Positions 21,250 to 34,500 of a stretch of DNA of 63,156 nucleotides are shown one piece after another (the stretch's first letter is position 1; every line of letters starts with the position of its first letter). Both the position numbers and the translations under genes were made by a program. Source of the DNA: Tubiluchus corallicola (lineage: Eukaryota; Priapulida; Priapulimorpha; Priapulimorphida; Tubiluchidae); the NCBI GenBank assembly GCA_030141605.1, contig JAQGDQ010000086.1, positions 617,418 to 680,573 of the forward strand. The letters run 5' to 3'. Below the pieces are notes generated by a model. The model had not been told where the DNA came from, did no database searches, and saw only the letters and a program-made list of their open reading frames with translations.

Positions 21250-21785
21250 TCAGTAAATGGCTTGCTATTGCATGACATGTCGCAACAGTGAAGCAGCTTA
21301 AAAATAATCTTTGTAGCCATAGGGCAGCAGGAATCCTTCACTTAAGTCCACTCCATTGTATTCAAAGGCTACTCCAGGTATATCGGAAGAAGATAGGATC
21401 CGATGGACTCGTTGTAGGTTATCCGCTTATAGACTTATAGAAACTGGAAGATGGAGGCACAGACCAAGACGTATGCGCATACGTAACTGTGCACTGGGTG
21501 TTGACGGGGCAGTTCAAGATGATGAGCACGTGCTATGTCATTGTCAAAAAACTGCATTTGTCAGAAACAAGACTGTTTTAACGATAATAACAAGGACTCT
21601 TTATTAAATATTTTCACTCACCAGGATACTAAGGAAGTTATCAGTTTTGCGTCTGTTTGTTTCAAGTTATTTTAATTGTTACGTGATGAATTTGTTTATT
21701 CTTCTTGTTGGACTATTTTCCTCTTTGATAAGTTCTTACCCTGTATAATTGTAGCTATTAGTCAATAAATCTAATCTAATCTAAT
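21250..21785 (+). mobile_element. LINE relic, 3' end with TAATC tail
   Basis: Frame 21356-21607 reads like the C-terminal tail of an RT ORF (IRWTRCRLSAYRLIETGRWR, then DDEHVLCHC). It is followed by AT-rich sequence and a terminal (AATCT)n tail at about 21766-21785, the microsatellite-type 3' end seen in several LINE clades. Confidence 0.72.
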
Positions 21786-24124
21786 AGAAGCAGGCCAAAA
21801 CCAAAGCCTCCCTCGACCTCCTAATTTTCTCGTTTAGCTTTGTTAGTACAAACCCCCATATCTCGTCCCAGTGACCTCATCAGCATTAGTGCACAATTGC
21901 ACCAAAGTCAATATGGTCTTGTACCCATCTTTGAAGACCCAACACACATATTACAAACAAACATACCTGGCTTAATAAATACTAATGATTTATTCGTGTT
22001 TTTGTCACGGTCGTGTTTAGCAGATTAAAACGAATAGCCATTTAACTGTAATAACACGTTTACGCGGCATTTGAAAAAACTATTAGCCATATCTGAATGT
22101 ATTGTATTGAACCTGTCATTAATAACTAATTAACCGAATTTGGTAAACGTTATAAACTGGTGGCTCCACCTATTGGGAGTTCAACAAAGAAATGTTACAG
22201 TTCAACTTTTTGGACCAAATTCTGGCTTCATGATCATACCTATAGTTGGATGATTAAATGGGTCACGACACGTCATGACTTGAGAGGTGCAGATTATTCC
22301 ACGAGGTTACGGAAATAGTGGTCAAATGGCCGACTCAGCTAAAAGGCCTAATGATTTTGTCTTTGTCGGGGCGTTGGCCGACAAGACATTGCTTCGGATA
22401 CTTTTATAATCAACTTCATGACTCGCAATAACTACGTGAATTGAATTGTTTACACTACCAGTTATTATCTTGAGTAGACAGGACGTGAGCCATACGTCTG
22501 ATATTCGGTAAATGACATTTTCCTGTGATGGGCATGCATCCATGATTGTGTAGTTTTCAACCAAGACGACATAAAAAGTAGACTTCTAATATATTCTGAA
22601 AGCCTGGTACCTGACTCATTAGGAGGAGACGTCGTCAGAAGAATCCTGGTGGTCTGTCATCGTCCGCTAATCTCATTAAGCCAGTCAAGCGAGTGGGACA
22701 TTGATGCGGTCGCCGTTGCCGAAGAGGCTGTTAGCAAAGTGATTCCAGGTATGTAAGTGTGTGAACCCCGGAACTTTTACGGGAGACGCCCCGCTACGTG
22801 AAACGCTAGCAAGACTGATATTAAATGAGGGGTACCCCGCTGTTCTAGTGCAAGTTGTAAATTTTTGTTTATTGTTTTGGATTGATTAATTAATTATGCC
22901 AATTAAAATGTTAAACCTATGGCAAACAGTTTGTTTATTTATACTTTGTTGTGTTCACTGTTTCCGTTCACACTATCACCATTGGCCCATTCTCTGTACT
23001 TTAGGACGGACCGACCCCTACTGCGCTTGTAAATGCCTTAGAATTAAAATAAATATTGCTGCTCTTTAATATTTGGAGTTACAGACCCGTTCAACAATCC
23101 ATCTTGACTTAAGTTGACCGACCCAAGTTCGAGGCCCAGTTGGGCTAGCAAAGAATTTCGTGACCCGAATGTTACAGTTTTAAATGTCAGTAACATTGTA
23201 CTTTGTAATTTCTTGTGTATTCATCTGTTTATTTGTATTTTGTTTGTATTTCAGACTTACCATCTGAAGTAAATGAGGTAAATAAATGAAATGAGACTAT
23301 TGTTCACGAAAATCTTGCACGTTCAAGATAGGCTGCAATATATAAATATAAAAATGAATACATAAATATAAATATTAATATATATAAGCATATTCTAGAC
23401 TCACTTTCTCAAACTTACGAAAATATTATAAAAGAGCCAGCCTTTAGGACTTAACATGAATTCAGAGAGTTTTAGGTTTCTCATATTGTGTTCCCTATTG
23501 TGGTTGTGGAAAATGTAAAATTGTGTAAAATGTATATTATTCTTCTGACACATACTACAGTGGTTTGTTTTCCCAGTATTTAGGCTTTACTTAGTGTTAG
23601 ACTAATTGTTTGCTGGCTGTTGTGATCTTTACTTGAATCTGATATATAAGGTACAATTTTCATGTTTTCTTTACGTGAGAACCTCTTTGTAAGTTATTTC
23701 TACTTGTATTTTGACAATTTGATTTTCACTCCAGTGATCGTGTAATGATATAATTTATTTTATGCCTTGGTTAGTAGTGTCATAATTGTACTAATTATTT
23801 GTTTTGGCTTGATTTGTAACATTGAAAACGATAGTTGCTGTCGAAACGATCGTCTGTGCTAATAAACAATATTATGAATATATTGTGGTGGGGACGCAGT
23901 TCTGATAGGCAGTATTAGCAAACTTTGTCAATATTACAATATAACAAAAATGGTTGTAATTGTTTGTATATTGTATGTACTGTACTTACGTGAAACAGTG
24001 GAGCTTTGAATATATGAGATATGAGAATTTTTAATATTGCTTGCGATTTTTTGATGCGTAATTAATCGGTTTTAGTTTATCAATACCTTTTACAGCACAA
24101 ACTTTTGATATGAATGGGATGTCT
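21786..24124. other. Intergenic region between the channel genes
   Basis: Mostly unique AT-rich sequence. It holds only the unassigned coding-like frame at 22610. No channel exons are present, so no third copy lies between A and B. Confidence 0.55.
22610..22748 (+). other. Coding-like frame ending at a strong donor, unassigned
   Basis: A 46-codon open stretch of balanced composition (it contains GGDVVRRILVVCHRPLISL and WDIDAVAVAEEAVSKVIP). It ends CCAG|gtatgtaagt. No clear acceptor or partner exon was found and no family is recognised. It could be a transposon remnant or an exon of an unknown gene. Confidence 0.25.
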
Positions 24125-24350
24125 ACTAAATTTTGTACTGGCTTACGGATACTGTTACCATTGCAATAAGTGCATATACTAGTGATTATTGTGGGTAAGG
24201 AGACACGCAAAAAGCGGCAACACTTTGCTTGAACAGGTGAGGAATTATGTTACGCTGATCACGTGACGATGACGTCAGCAGGAATGTGCAGTGTGACAAG
24301 CTCAACGGTTTGCAAGTGCAACTAAGCTAGGAAACACTTTCGTTGAATCA
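24125..24350 (+). promoter_or_regulatory. Conserved upstream block of channel B
   Basis: Counterpart of 7925-8180. GATCACGTGA (24257-24266) is followed by a perfect CRE palindrome TGACGTCA (24270-24277). Shared flanking words match copy A. A further short shared leader segment, CAACTGACCTGG, lies at about 24800 and about 8638. Confidence 0.6.
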
Positions 24351-24862
24351 GTGACATATTTTGTTTTTGGCCACAGATTGAAATAACGTTGGTGACATTA
24401 GTACTTAGCAGCGATCAACGCTAAATATAAAAAGATCAACAGTATCAGCAGATCTACATTGCCTTATTATGGTTAACATCAGCAGTGAATCGACGCATGT
24501 CAGCTTTAAACCAGCATCTGGTGCTTGATGTATTTTAGTTTTGGCAATGTCACCATTGTATTTTTCCAATGTTTGGCTTTTTACTGCCATTCCTCAGTAA
24601 CTCATGTCTCAATTAATATCCTCTGGAATCTAATGCTTGATAACATGAGAAGTGAAGTAATTGCCCATTTAGTTTTTACTTAATCGACAACTTTCTATTA
24701 TGAATTGGCAGTGCTAAATTTACATTTACTTTGTCGGTAATATTAGTCAGAACCTGCAACGCATTTGTCTTGTTTGTCACATTAATTTTCTGTACAAACA
24801 ACTGACCTGGGTCTTGGAGCTAACTGAATCAGCTTTCCTTACAACTGTTTTGCGTAGAAAAG

Positions 24863-25536
24863 ATGAGTGTTACTGACATACTAACAGACTTTTCACTTCA
24901 CACTACCGCCCATGGCATAAACAGGGCCTGGAACTCTCGTCTGACCACTGTTCGTGTGATTTGGACAATCCTCTTTCTTATTGCATCCTCTTTCCTCGTG
25001 GTCCAGTATGTCACCATTCTGATGAAGTACTTCAGCTACCCGACGTCTGTGGCTGTTTCCATGGAATATGGCGTCTTGCAATTTCCCAGCGTCACGGTCT
25101 GCAACAAGAACCCTTTGAGGGTCAGCAAACTTCCAAAGCCATTGAAATATTCCATCCAAGCCAAGTTTGGTCATCAGCTGGGACACACTCTCGAATCAGC
25201 TTTTGATAAGCACTTTGGAAACAACAGTCAACAATTGGAGACACCCAATGTAGAAGACATTTTGGCGGAGGTGGAACGCCTACCTGAAGCCTCCGGAGGT
25301 CTTTCAGACCTGGTTAAAGATCGAGAACTCCTTTTGGAGGAAGTGAAACAGCTGCTGTCCAAAGTTAATCACACAGATTTTGAAGATGGAGGAATAGGAC
25401 ACGTTCTCTTTTTCTTTCTGGCAGAGCTTTATGATGGCATTGGTTTTGATGGGAGAAAGTGGGTAAAGGAATTTGGTCACAGATTAGAAGATTTAGTACA
25501 GGAGTGCACGTGGCAGGGAGAACCTTGCACCAATGA
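24863..25536 (+). CDS. Channel B exon 1: N-terminus, TM1, first palm strand, finger
   Basis: 674 nt. It starts MSVTDILTDFSLHTTAHG. The finger has ILAEVERLPEASGG and LLLEEVKQLLSKVNHT in place of the copy A repeats. It ends CTWQGEPC with donor AATGA|gtaagt, phase 2. Confidence 0.95.
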
Positions 25537-28500
25537 GTAAGTGTTGCACCAGCAGCTGTTTAACTATCTCTTAAACTGGTCTACCTGTAAAAAAGTCGCT
25601 ACCTAGCTGTACAGTCTGAACATCACGTGTTATGTATTTGTTCAATGTCAAATGCTATCAGAAACCGGTTAACTTTTATTCCTTATAATTTTAATTCTAA
25701 CAATGTAATTGATAGCATAAATGCAATAACAGAAATAATGAAACTATACGATACTTGAATTAATTTTATTTAAATCAACATTCATTCAAAAATTAGCAGT
25801 CTGTTCATATCATTTAATCTTACAGTTATCTGCAAATCAGTCTTATAAATTTAGTTCTTCATTTTAAGTGAGTGTTATATTTGTCATACTTTTTATATTT
25901 TAACTATCTGACATAATTTTGTTGTAATCACTTCGTTCACTGTAAGCCTGTGCTTTTATCTGTGCGACAATTGGCCAATCAGGCTCTTCGTTACCGATAT
26001 TGTTTTTAAATTGGACTAACTCTCTACAACTTTGTATGTGACGTATTTTTAATATGCTCTATCCCGTTAGTCAATAAATTAAATTCAATTCTCGTGAAGC
26101 GAAAGGTTTTAAACAACATAAAAAGTACTACTTAAACATGCATTTCCATGTTATGAAAAACAGTAGTCGCTAATGGTTCTTTCAGATGCAGAGATTTCTC
26201 TCGCAACTTGTCTCTGAGAGTGAACTTGCACGTGTGACCAGCTTAGCAACTTCTCTCGCAACTTGTTGCACAACGTTTTCCCGAGAGTAAAGTCGCACGT
26301 GTAAACGGCTTGACAACTTCTCTCGCAACTTATTGCAAACTCAGCGAGAGTTGTTGAGAGTTAACTTGAGCAATAAGTTGCCAGGTCTATCACGCGTGCG
26401 ACATTCTCCCAGAAAGAAGTTGCTCAACAAGTTGCGAGAGAAGTCTTTACATCTGAACGCACCATAATAGATGCCAAAAAGCGACATTATTGAAATTATC
26501 GTGTCAGTTTTTTTAGTGTCAGTCTTTAGCTACATTACTTTGTTTTTTATTTTATATTCTTCATTACGACAGGGATTGGTATTATACACATCATCCCTCA
26601 CACGGAAATTGCTACATCTTCAACTCGGGTCGAACGAAAGAGCCTTTGTACTTGGGCAGAACTGGCCACTTTCACGGTGAGCGAAATGCAGATGTAGGTT
26701 TCGCGGTACAACTGTGTGACGCCGGGTTTTACTTGTTGGTTTTCTGTTCTTTATTTAAAGCAGATTTTCTTCAACAATTCCCAAACTAGTACTCCTAGCC
26801 GAGCGGAGAGGTAGTAGTACACAGATGTTAGTAGTTTAGAAACTGAATCAGTTTCTCATAGGTACCTCTACGGGGCGTACCTTGAGATAAAAGATATGGG
26901 TTCGAATCACGAGTGGGATCTTAAGTGTCGGCCTTGAGTTGCTGTTATTGTGTTTAGCTAAAAAGTGTGAACTATTCATAATATTTTTACTATTCAAATA
27001 CTTCTTAAACGTTCATAAAAAACGCACTCCAAGATACATATTTTGTGTATAAAGATCGATCAAAATTTAATTAACAAATTTGTGATGATATGATCAAAAA
27101 GGTAATTTTCAAAAGCAATCAGATAAATACGAGGCAAAACCCAACTAAAGATAAACAAATTAGATTCTAATACACTAGGTACTCACTAATTACCCTTTCC
27201 CTGTGAGGTGCACCGAAAAACCTGTCCACGCTAAGATGGTTCACTGTCCATTAACGTCTTGGCATGCCACATAATCATTGGTGACGTCACTGGAAACGAA
27301 GTCTGCACTGTCAAGTAGATGAGGTAGGTGAGGTGACATCAAGAATGGTTTAACTTTCTCAGAAGCTGGTATCAGGTAAATTTATGCGGTGATATTCAGT
27401 CCAACCTTCCACATGATCAGTAGTAGCCCCATAACGGCTTAAGCAAATTGTCCCAAGTATCCATTTGGCTGTAAACTGCGACAGTGCACAAAATGTATCA
27501 CAACATATCTGGACTGCTCGAAAACGTTACTGTCCTTTAACTGTAATCACAGTTATAAAATGCTAAATGCCAAACTGCAACAAATTACATAGTCCGCAGG
27601 TAACACGTACAGAGCAAACGTCTTTACTTCATAGCTATAAACGTGCCGACTGAAGCCGTCGAAATAAAACTAGGACGACAACCTGGTTTCCAAGTTATGC
27701 ACTTGTTGAAGGACAGGTGTGTGGCTTTCCCATCCCGCAGTACTTACAGTACCTATTCATAATACTAGATAAACATTCGTCTATAGTATACTGTTCATAA
27801 CAAACTGTAAGCGAGTTATAGCTCATTTTAGATTAAAAACTGTATCAAACAGGCGTCAAAAGTACTCCATGCATGATTCCTGTAACCATACACAACCGAA
27901 GGTCTTTCAGAAGAGAATATAATCCTAGGAATCTGCGAGGATCATAATCTATTTACCTTGTTACCATTGATATCAATGAAATAAACATTAAAAGAGGCAC
28001 GTGTTCATGATAGATCTACTCTGTGACTTAACTTTAACTAACAAACGAAATCATGTCCCAAAACCCCAGGAAAAGATCTTAAAGAAACATTCAAAATATA
28101 TCTAATCATATATTCAACAGATAAGAAACTTTCGAGTTTTAAATTCCTAGAAGTTTCTTTTGCGATTACAAACATGCAGTGTACACAAACTTTTTGTAAA
28201 ATTGGAAAAAGCTGTATTCATTTTTGGTCGACGTTTCACCCAAAGTGCTACTCACCCGGTTGTTGTTGTTGTTGTTATTAGTGGATGATGTTCTTGAAAA
28301 AATTGAATTGCAGTGGATTGTCGTAAAACTTGAAATGAATATACTAGAACGCATTCTGCATCAACTGACGGAGTCGAATTTTCAAACCGCCATTTTGAAT
28401 TCTAGATGGCGGCCATAACATTTATTCAACTCACTAAGAATTTTCCGTAATTCTTATTTAATTTCTCGTGTTTATAATAGCAGTAATAAAACAGAGGAAA

Positions 28501-31500
28501 ACCTCTGACAAAACCCTTAACAATGTGTGACTTTGACCAACTCTCTGTCACTCTGCATACACCTAATATCCCTGTTTTCTGCTTTCTACAGGTCTGTCAC
28601 TAACACTGTTTATTGAACAACTTGAGTACGTGGGACATTTCACTCACTCAGCGGGCGCACGTATCTCGCTTCACCCCCAACAGACACATGGTTTCCCGGA
28701 GAAGTTTGGATTCGATGTGGCGCCAGGTTTTGAGACGTCAGTTGCCGTAAGAGTTGTAAGTTTAATACAAATAAATAAATAAATAAATAAATAACTCTGT
28801 GTTTTTATTTTTCTATGGACTGTAAATGTATGAAATAAAATAAAATATAAATAAATAAATATATTTTTTATTATACATATACCTGACTCATATTTATATA
28901 TATATATGAGTATATATATGTATGTATATACAAACAATATATACATTATATATACCTGACTTATATATATATATTCAGCTGACTCCGAAAAAAGAAATAA
29001 AAACATTGCCTTAATATAAAAATATATTCATATAAAATAAAGGAATGAAAACATTGCATTATATATAGATTTTAATCCATACAAAAGTACTTCACCTGTG
29101 ATGTGAAACGAGAAACTCAGTTGCAGCCGCAACTAGAGCATGAACAATCTGAACCTAATTACATATTCACACGCAACGTTAATGGGTTAAAGATATTTAA
29201 TACGTTATAGATGAGCTATTAACTGCATGTTTTATGCTATTAATAAATAATGATATTGGAAACCGTTATGAAATAAATAAAAACTAAAACCTTGCGTATA
29301 TCAATATGCCGTTCTAAAGGAAAGCCCAAGCCTTCTGGGATGTTTGGCTTATTTCAATGTTCACGAAAAATGTTGGCAAGATTTAATAATAAAATTGCAG
29401 TAAACGCCTCATGTGATTAATAAAATAACTTTAAACTCCGGGTCATTTCACGCTTGGGCGCTCCCAATTTGAACGTCCAATCTTCTACCAATGACGTCAT
29501 TCATTGGCTGAAGAAAAGCAGCGCACTGTCAATTTCTGCAAAAAGTATAAGTATTTACAAAAAAATAGATAGCTAATTATGTGATATTTTTTTGCGTAAA
29601 CATTAGGTAAGCTTTGAAAGTTTGAATTAATTCTAACCACAATGTGCTTACGAAAAGTCCACCAGTTACCTCATAATTTTTAAGTGAATAATGGCTGCCA
29701 CCGCGCTGAAAAGTTCTGTATAGCATTAGCATAAATTAGATTTATGCTTTCTAGACAGTTTTTTGCAGAATTCTTTGTTATATTTTCCTAAGTTTAAGTG
29801 ACGACAGTGAAATAAACCTAACATGCTAAGTGACTTGTCCTTTCCTTTAACTAAGGAAGACGCGATCATGGTGGATAAAATCCTGCATACAACGTAGCCA
29901 TTATGACTGTATTTGATAGGAAAGATTTCGTTGTCACTCCATTGATTTAACGATTCTTTGTTCATTCAGAGACAAATAGGCCGCCTGCCAACTCCACATG
30001 GCACGTGTGTGAATAACGGAACAGACGTTTCGTACTTTTCGTATTTTCAGGGAGATCGTTACAACTTAGAGGTGAGTAAAGGTATAACGTCAGAACTTAC
30101 ATATGACAGTTTTGATAAGTTTGATATAATTTGTGTGCTCATCAGTTGTTTTGGTTTGCGGGTGCTAATTAACTGGGTTCTTATGAACTTATGTTGTGCT
30201 TATGTAGAGTACTAATAATTGATTTGGTGTACTATACTATAACCAGTACAATAATACTATTACTAATAATAATATCATTTGTACGTTTTAGCTTAACCTA
30301 TATTAAAGAGCTCTGATATTGATGATGAGCTTTTTTGGGCCTTAGCCAGGCCTTTGACAAAATCCCACATCCAATGCTTTTAAAGAAGCTTTAGTTTGTT
30401 GGATTTGATCAATTTTCAATTGATGTCATAAATGCTTATTTGAGCATTGACTTCAAAGAATAAAATTATCTCAAGAAATATATTCAGAGGGTGGAACTAT
30501 TAAAAGTGGTGACCCCAAGGCAAAATATTGGGCCCCTTATGGTTTATATATATATGTTATTAATATACCAGCACTAGTAAAAAAATGATAAAATCATTTC
30601 ATATGCTGATACACATCCACCTATACGCGTAGTCCAGATCCATACACTTCTGTAAATAAACTAAAGAGCAATGTGGAAAAGCTTAAACTATATTAATTTT
30701 GATCAACAGCCAGAAAAAACAACATTTATGATGCTTACGCCAAAAGACAGACTAGAGCAAAGCAATACTATTTATGTTGATGCGACAACATTTAATTTAA
30801 ATAACAAGCTAATTCAACAATCTAAAACAACCAGATTTTTGGGGAGTTGAAATTGATAACAAACTAAATTAAGAGAATACAAACTAACATAACTAAACTA
30901 AATGCAATATTTCTTTCTTAAAACAAGTAAAATGACAATTAAACCTAACTACAAAAGTGCAGCCGCTATGTAGTACTTTCCAAATTGCTTTGAGATCATA
31001 CTCCTAGTTAATAGAAAGAGAACTTAAAAGACAATCTGATGTGCCATTCTTTGCTTCAGCATCTCCCACAGTGCTAAGCAACTAGTATAACTTGTTTCAG
31101 GATTTTCTTCAATTGCAAGGCTGCAACAAATGGCGTACTGACCATACTGTTTCCTGATTTTCTACTAGGAATATCGTTTAAGTTGATTAAACTAAAACTG
31201 CATATTACCTGCGGCATCGCATTTTCGGTAAAGATCGCATTTAGAACTAGAGCTCTAGATTAAGTGCATTATTTGTTTATAGGGTTGTGTGTATGGTTGC
31301 ATCATAGAGAAAATGATTCTTGCTTGTGGATGTATACACCCAGAAGTCGCTTATATTGACTTCCTTTATGAGGGAATAAAAATCTGCACTAATCACAGTA
31401 AGAATTGCAAAGAACCTTTTCTTATTATATTTCATATTTATTAATGCCATGGAATAGATACATATACAGTAAATTACAAAATAATTATAATTTCTGAAAT

Positions 31501-34500
31501 GAAATACAAGGAAATTTTTATATATGTAGTATATATATATGAAACGCCATAAGTAGCAAATTCTAAAAAAAAGAAACAGTTATCTACAACAAGCATATAT
31601 GTAAGTGGCCTAGACATGCAATTTACTTGGAACAATTCTGGTACACCAATGTGATCGCGGGGATTATTTTAATTTGCATGGTATCGGTCCGCGTTGTTGC
31701 ACCGTAGCATATATTGCTACAGGCGGGTAAAGATAACATATAACCAAGGTCAAATAGAATTTTTCTCTTCAGGCTCTGTCAGAACATGGTTTCTGGTACT
31801 CTCAACAAAAATCGGCCAAAATCGGTTTGGTACTTTTGAGATATCCTCGTGAGAACTTTCCTATCAACTGATTCTTGGCCCTAATAGGCGCCATCTTTCT
31901 ATTTATGCGCATATCTCAAAAGCTAATGCTACGTTATTGAAAATCTACAGCTAATGCTACGTTATTAAAGTTAAAGTCATTGCTACGTTATGAGAGTGTT
32001 ACATAAAAGTGAACATAAGCGAAAAGAGCTACGATTATAAGACGAAATACAATGTAACAACTACATACATAGTTCTTGCCCTGGATTATCTTCGATAATG
32101 AGGAGGTGGAGTGACATGACGCAGTGTTCTGTCACTCCAAGCTAGCTAAGAAAATTTTGGCAAGATTATAACTATATATACCTTCTGAGAAGGAGGCTTA
32201 TATACAAGTGATTACACGGCTAACTAGGCAGGAATCCAAAACTAGTTTAGGCAAATTACATACTTTAACCTTTGCATAGAATTAAGTGTATAGTATGAAA
32301 CAGATTTGCAAGGGCAGATCCATGCAAACATGAATAAACAGTTTTATTCGAGAATCGCCATACTGGTGTGGTTCTCGACAAGTACCTGAAACCATGTTCT
32401 AACACAATCTAAAGAGAACAATTCTATTGCACTTTGTTCTTGGTTGCCCTTTTACTAGGAGCTATTTTACCCACCTATTAGTTAACACGTAAACTGGCAC
32501 ACTGCCAAGCGCATGTAAGACGACTGAAAATGAACAGCACACATTTTTCCAGAAATACACTTATATAGCTTGTCAGTTAGCAAGGTAATCATTACAATTA
32601 TGATTTGCATAATAATTATTATAATTATTTTAAAATTTTGTATGTAGGCTCGAAACAATGCGCACTTAAAATTTACGATCACGTGGGATCTCCTCAAACT
32701 TGTCAGTGCCCTCTGCCGTGCAAGTGAGTTAGCTTTCTTGTTTATTCAGTTATTGTTGGTTTATTGCAGCAGAAAGCCAGCAATAAATAATTACTCAAAA
32801 CTTGGAAGAATACGTTTGAAATAAGTGAAATGAAATAGAACTGATACTTAATTTGCATTTTAAAATTTTAGCCTAATTATTTTGCTTATTTATTTTACAG
32901 CGATACTCAGTACGTGACAGACAAAAGCTTTGCTGGATGGCCTTCACATGAGTATGAGGTAAAGTTACATAATATTTTTCTGATTTTGCTGTAAAGGTGA
33001 CAGATGGCGACACTTACCAATTTGTGAGTTAGCAGCAGAATAACGAATTTTTCTGTAAAGTATCGATTAAGCTAGCTATTTATTAACTAATCATTTATGA
33101 CAAATCATAAAAGTATAAATTTAGGATGACGTCATTGTTTATGTACCTCTACTTTTCCTTATTAAGGATTGTTATCTCTTTTTGCAGAAAATATTCTTTC
33201 AAGAATTCACTCACAAGTACAACATTAGTGAGAAATTGATCAGTATAGCTACCAGTGCAAAAAAACTTTCGGACATAATCAGGTACTTAAAAGACAAGAA
33301 AAGGGGTACCTGAAGCATGTACCTTAAACTATATTACTTTACTTCAATTTTATGCATGCATCGTACTCGCGATAAAAGTAATTTTTGATGTTCCGACGGC
33401 GCCATTACATGACGCCATTTGCGCAATATTAAATTATGTTCCAAGAAACTTTCCTTGCAAATCTATATTACTTAGCATTTCGCTTACTTGCTGGAAAAAC
33501 TTATGTAACTAGAAATAATAATTTAAAATGTTCGTGCCAATTGCAATTTGTAATTATAATTTATTATCCACTTTAGCATAATCACATTATCACATTGTAA
33601 CTGTTATACATCAAATCAATTGTAATTACAATAATTGTAAAAGAACTATATTAATATAGTTACTAACTAGATAATAATTTATCAACAGGAAATAGATGTT
33701 GCATGGTGGTCAAGAAGCAAGCTTGTAAGACCACCATGAAAAAAGTGGAGAGAAAAAATGCTTAATTAACAAGAAAAAGAGTTATAGAAAAACAGAGAAT
33801 AGTTAAGATAAAATAATAGACAAAAATAGAGAAAAAGAGAAGAGAAATGAAATAGAAAGGAGTTCAGCAGAGACGTGATGGAAAAGTATGAAAATGTTAA
33901 CTGTAAAGTAACCAGTCGCGGGATGTATTGTAACTATGGCACTTCACAGCAAAACCCAAAAATGCATAATAAGTAAGATTTGAGCAGAAGAGATTTCATA
34001 TTATCTTTTAAAGTCAAATAATTTTCGATGTGTTGTGACATAAATTGATATTTTATTCCATAGATTTGGAGCGGTAAATTTTAGAAAGTGTCTGGCAGCA
34101 TTGGTCCTGCAGAATGGAATATAATATTCATTTAATATAGTGAAATGATATTGGTGATTACATACGACAGGATTTATGAAACGCGGTGGTAATTAAATGT
34201 GGTTGGTTTAGGACAGATAGATAGCAAGGTGGTAAGAAACTAAGCCATCTAAATTTAAAATTCCACAGTTATAAAAAAGTATAGGTTCAATTGGGGCTTG
34301 TTTAGTTAAATTATAAATGATTCTCAAAAACTTACGCTGGTGTCTGGCTAAGTAATTTAAATTTGTTGGATATGTTTTCCCACATAGAATACAACAGTAA
34401 GTTAAATAGGGTAATATTAGACAGTTATTATAGTGTCATTATGTGAAATTTGTGTAATTAATTTATTTTTAATAATTGAGATGATGCCAACATGTTTTGC

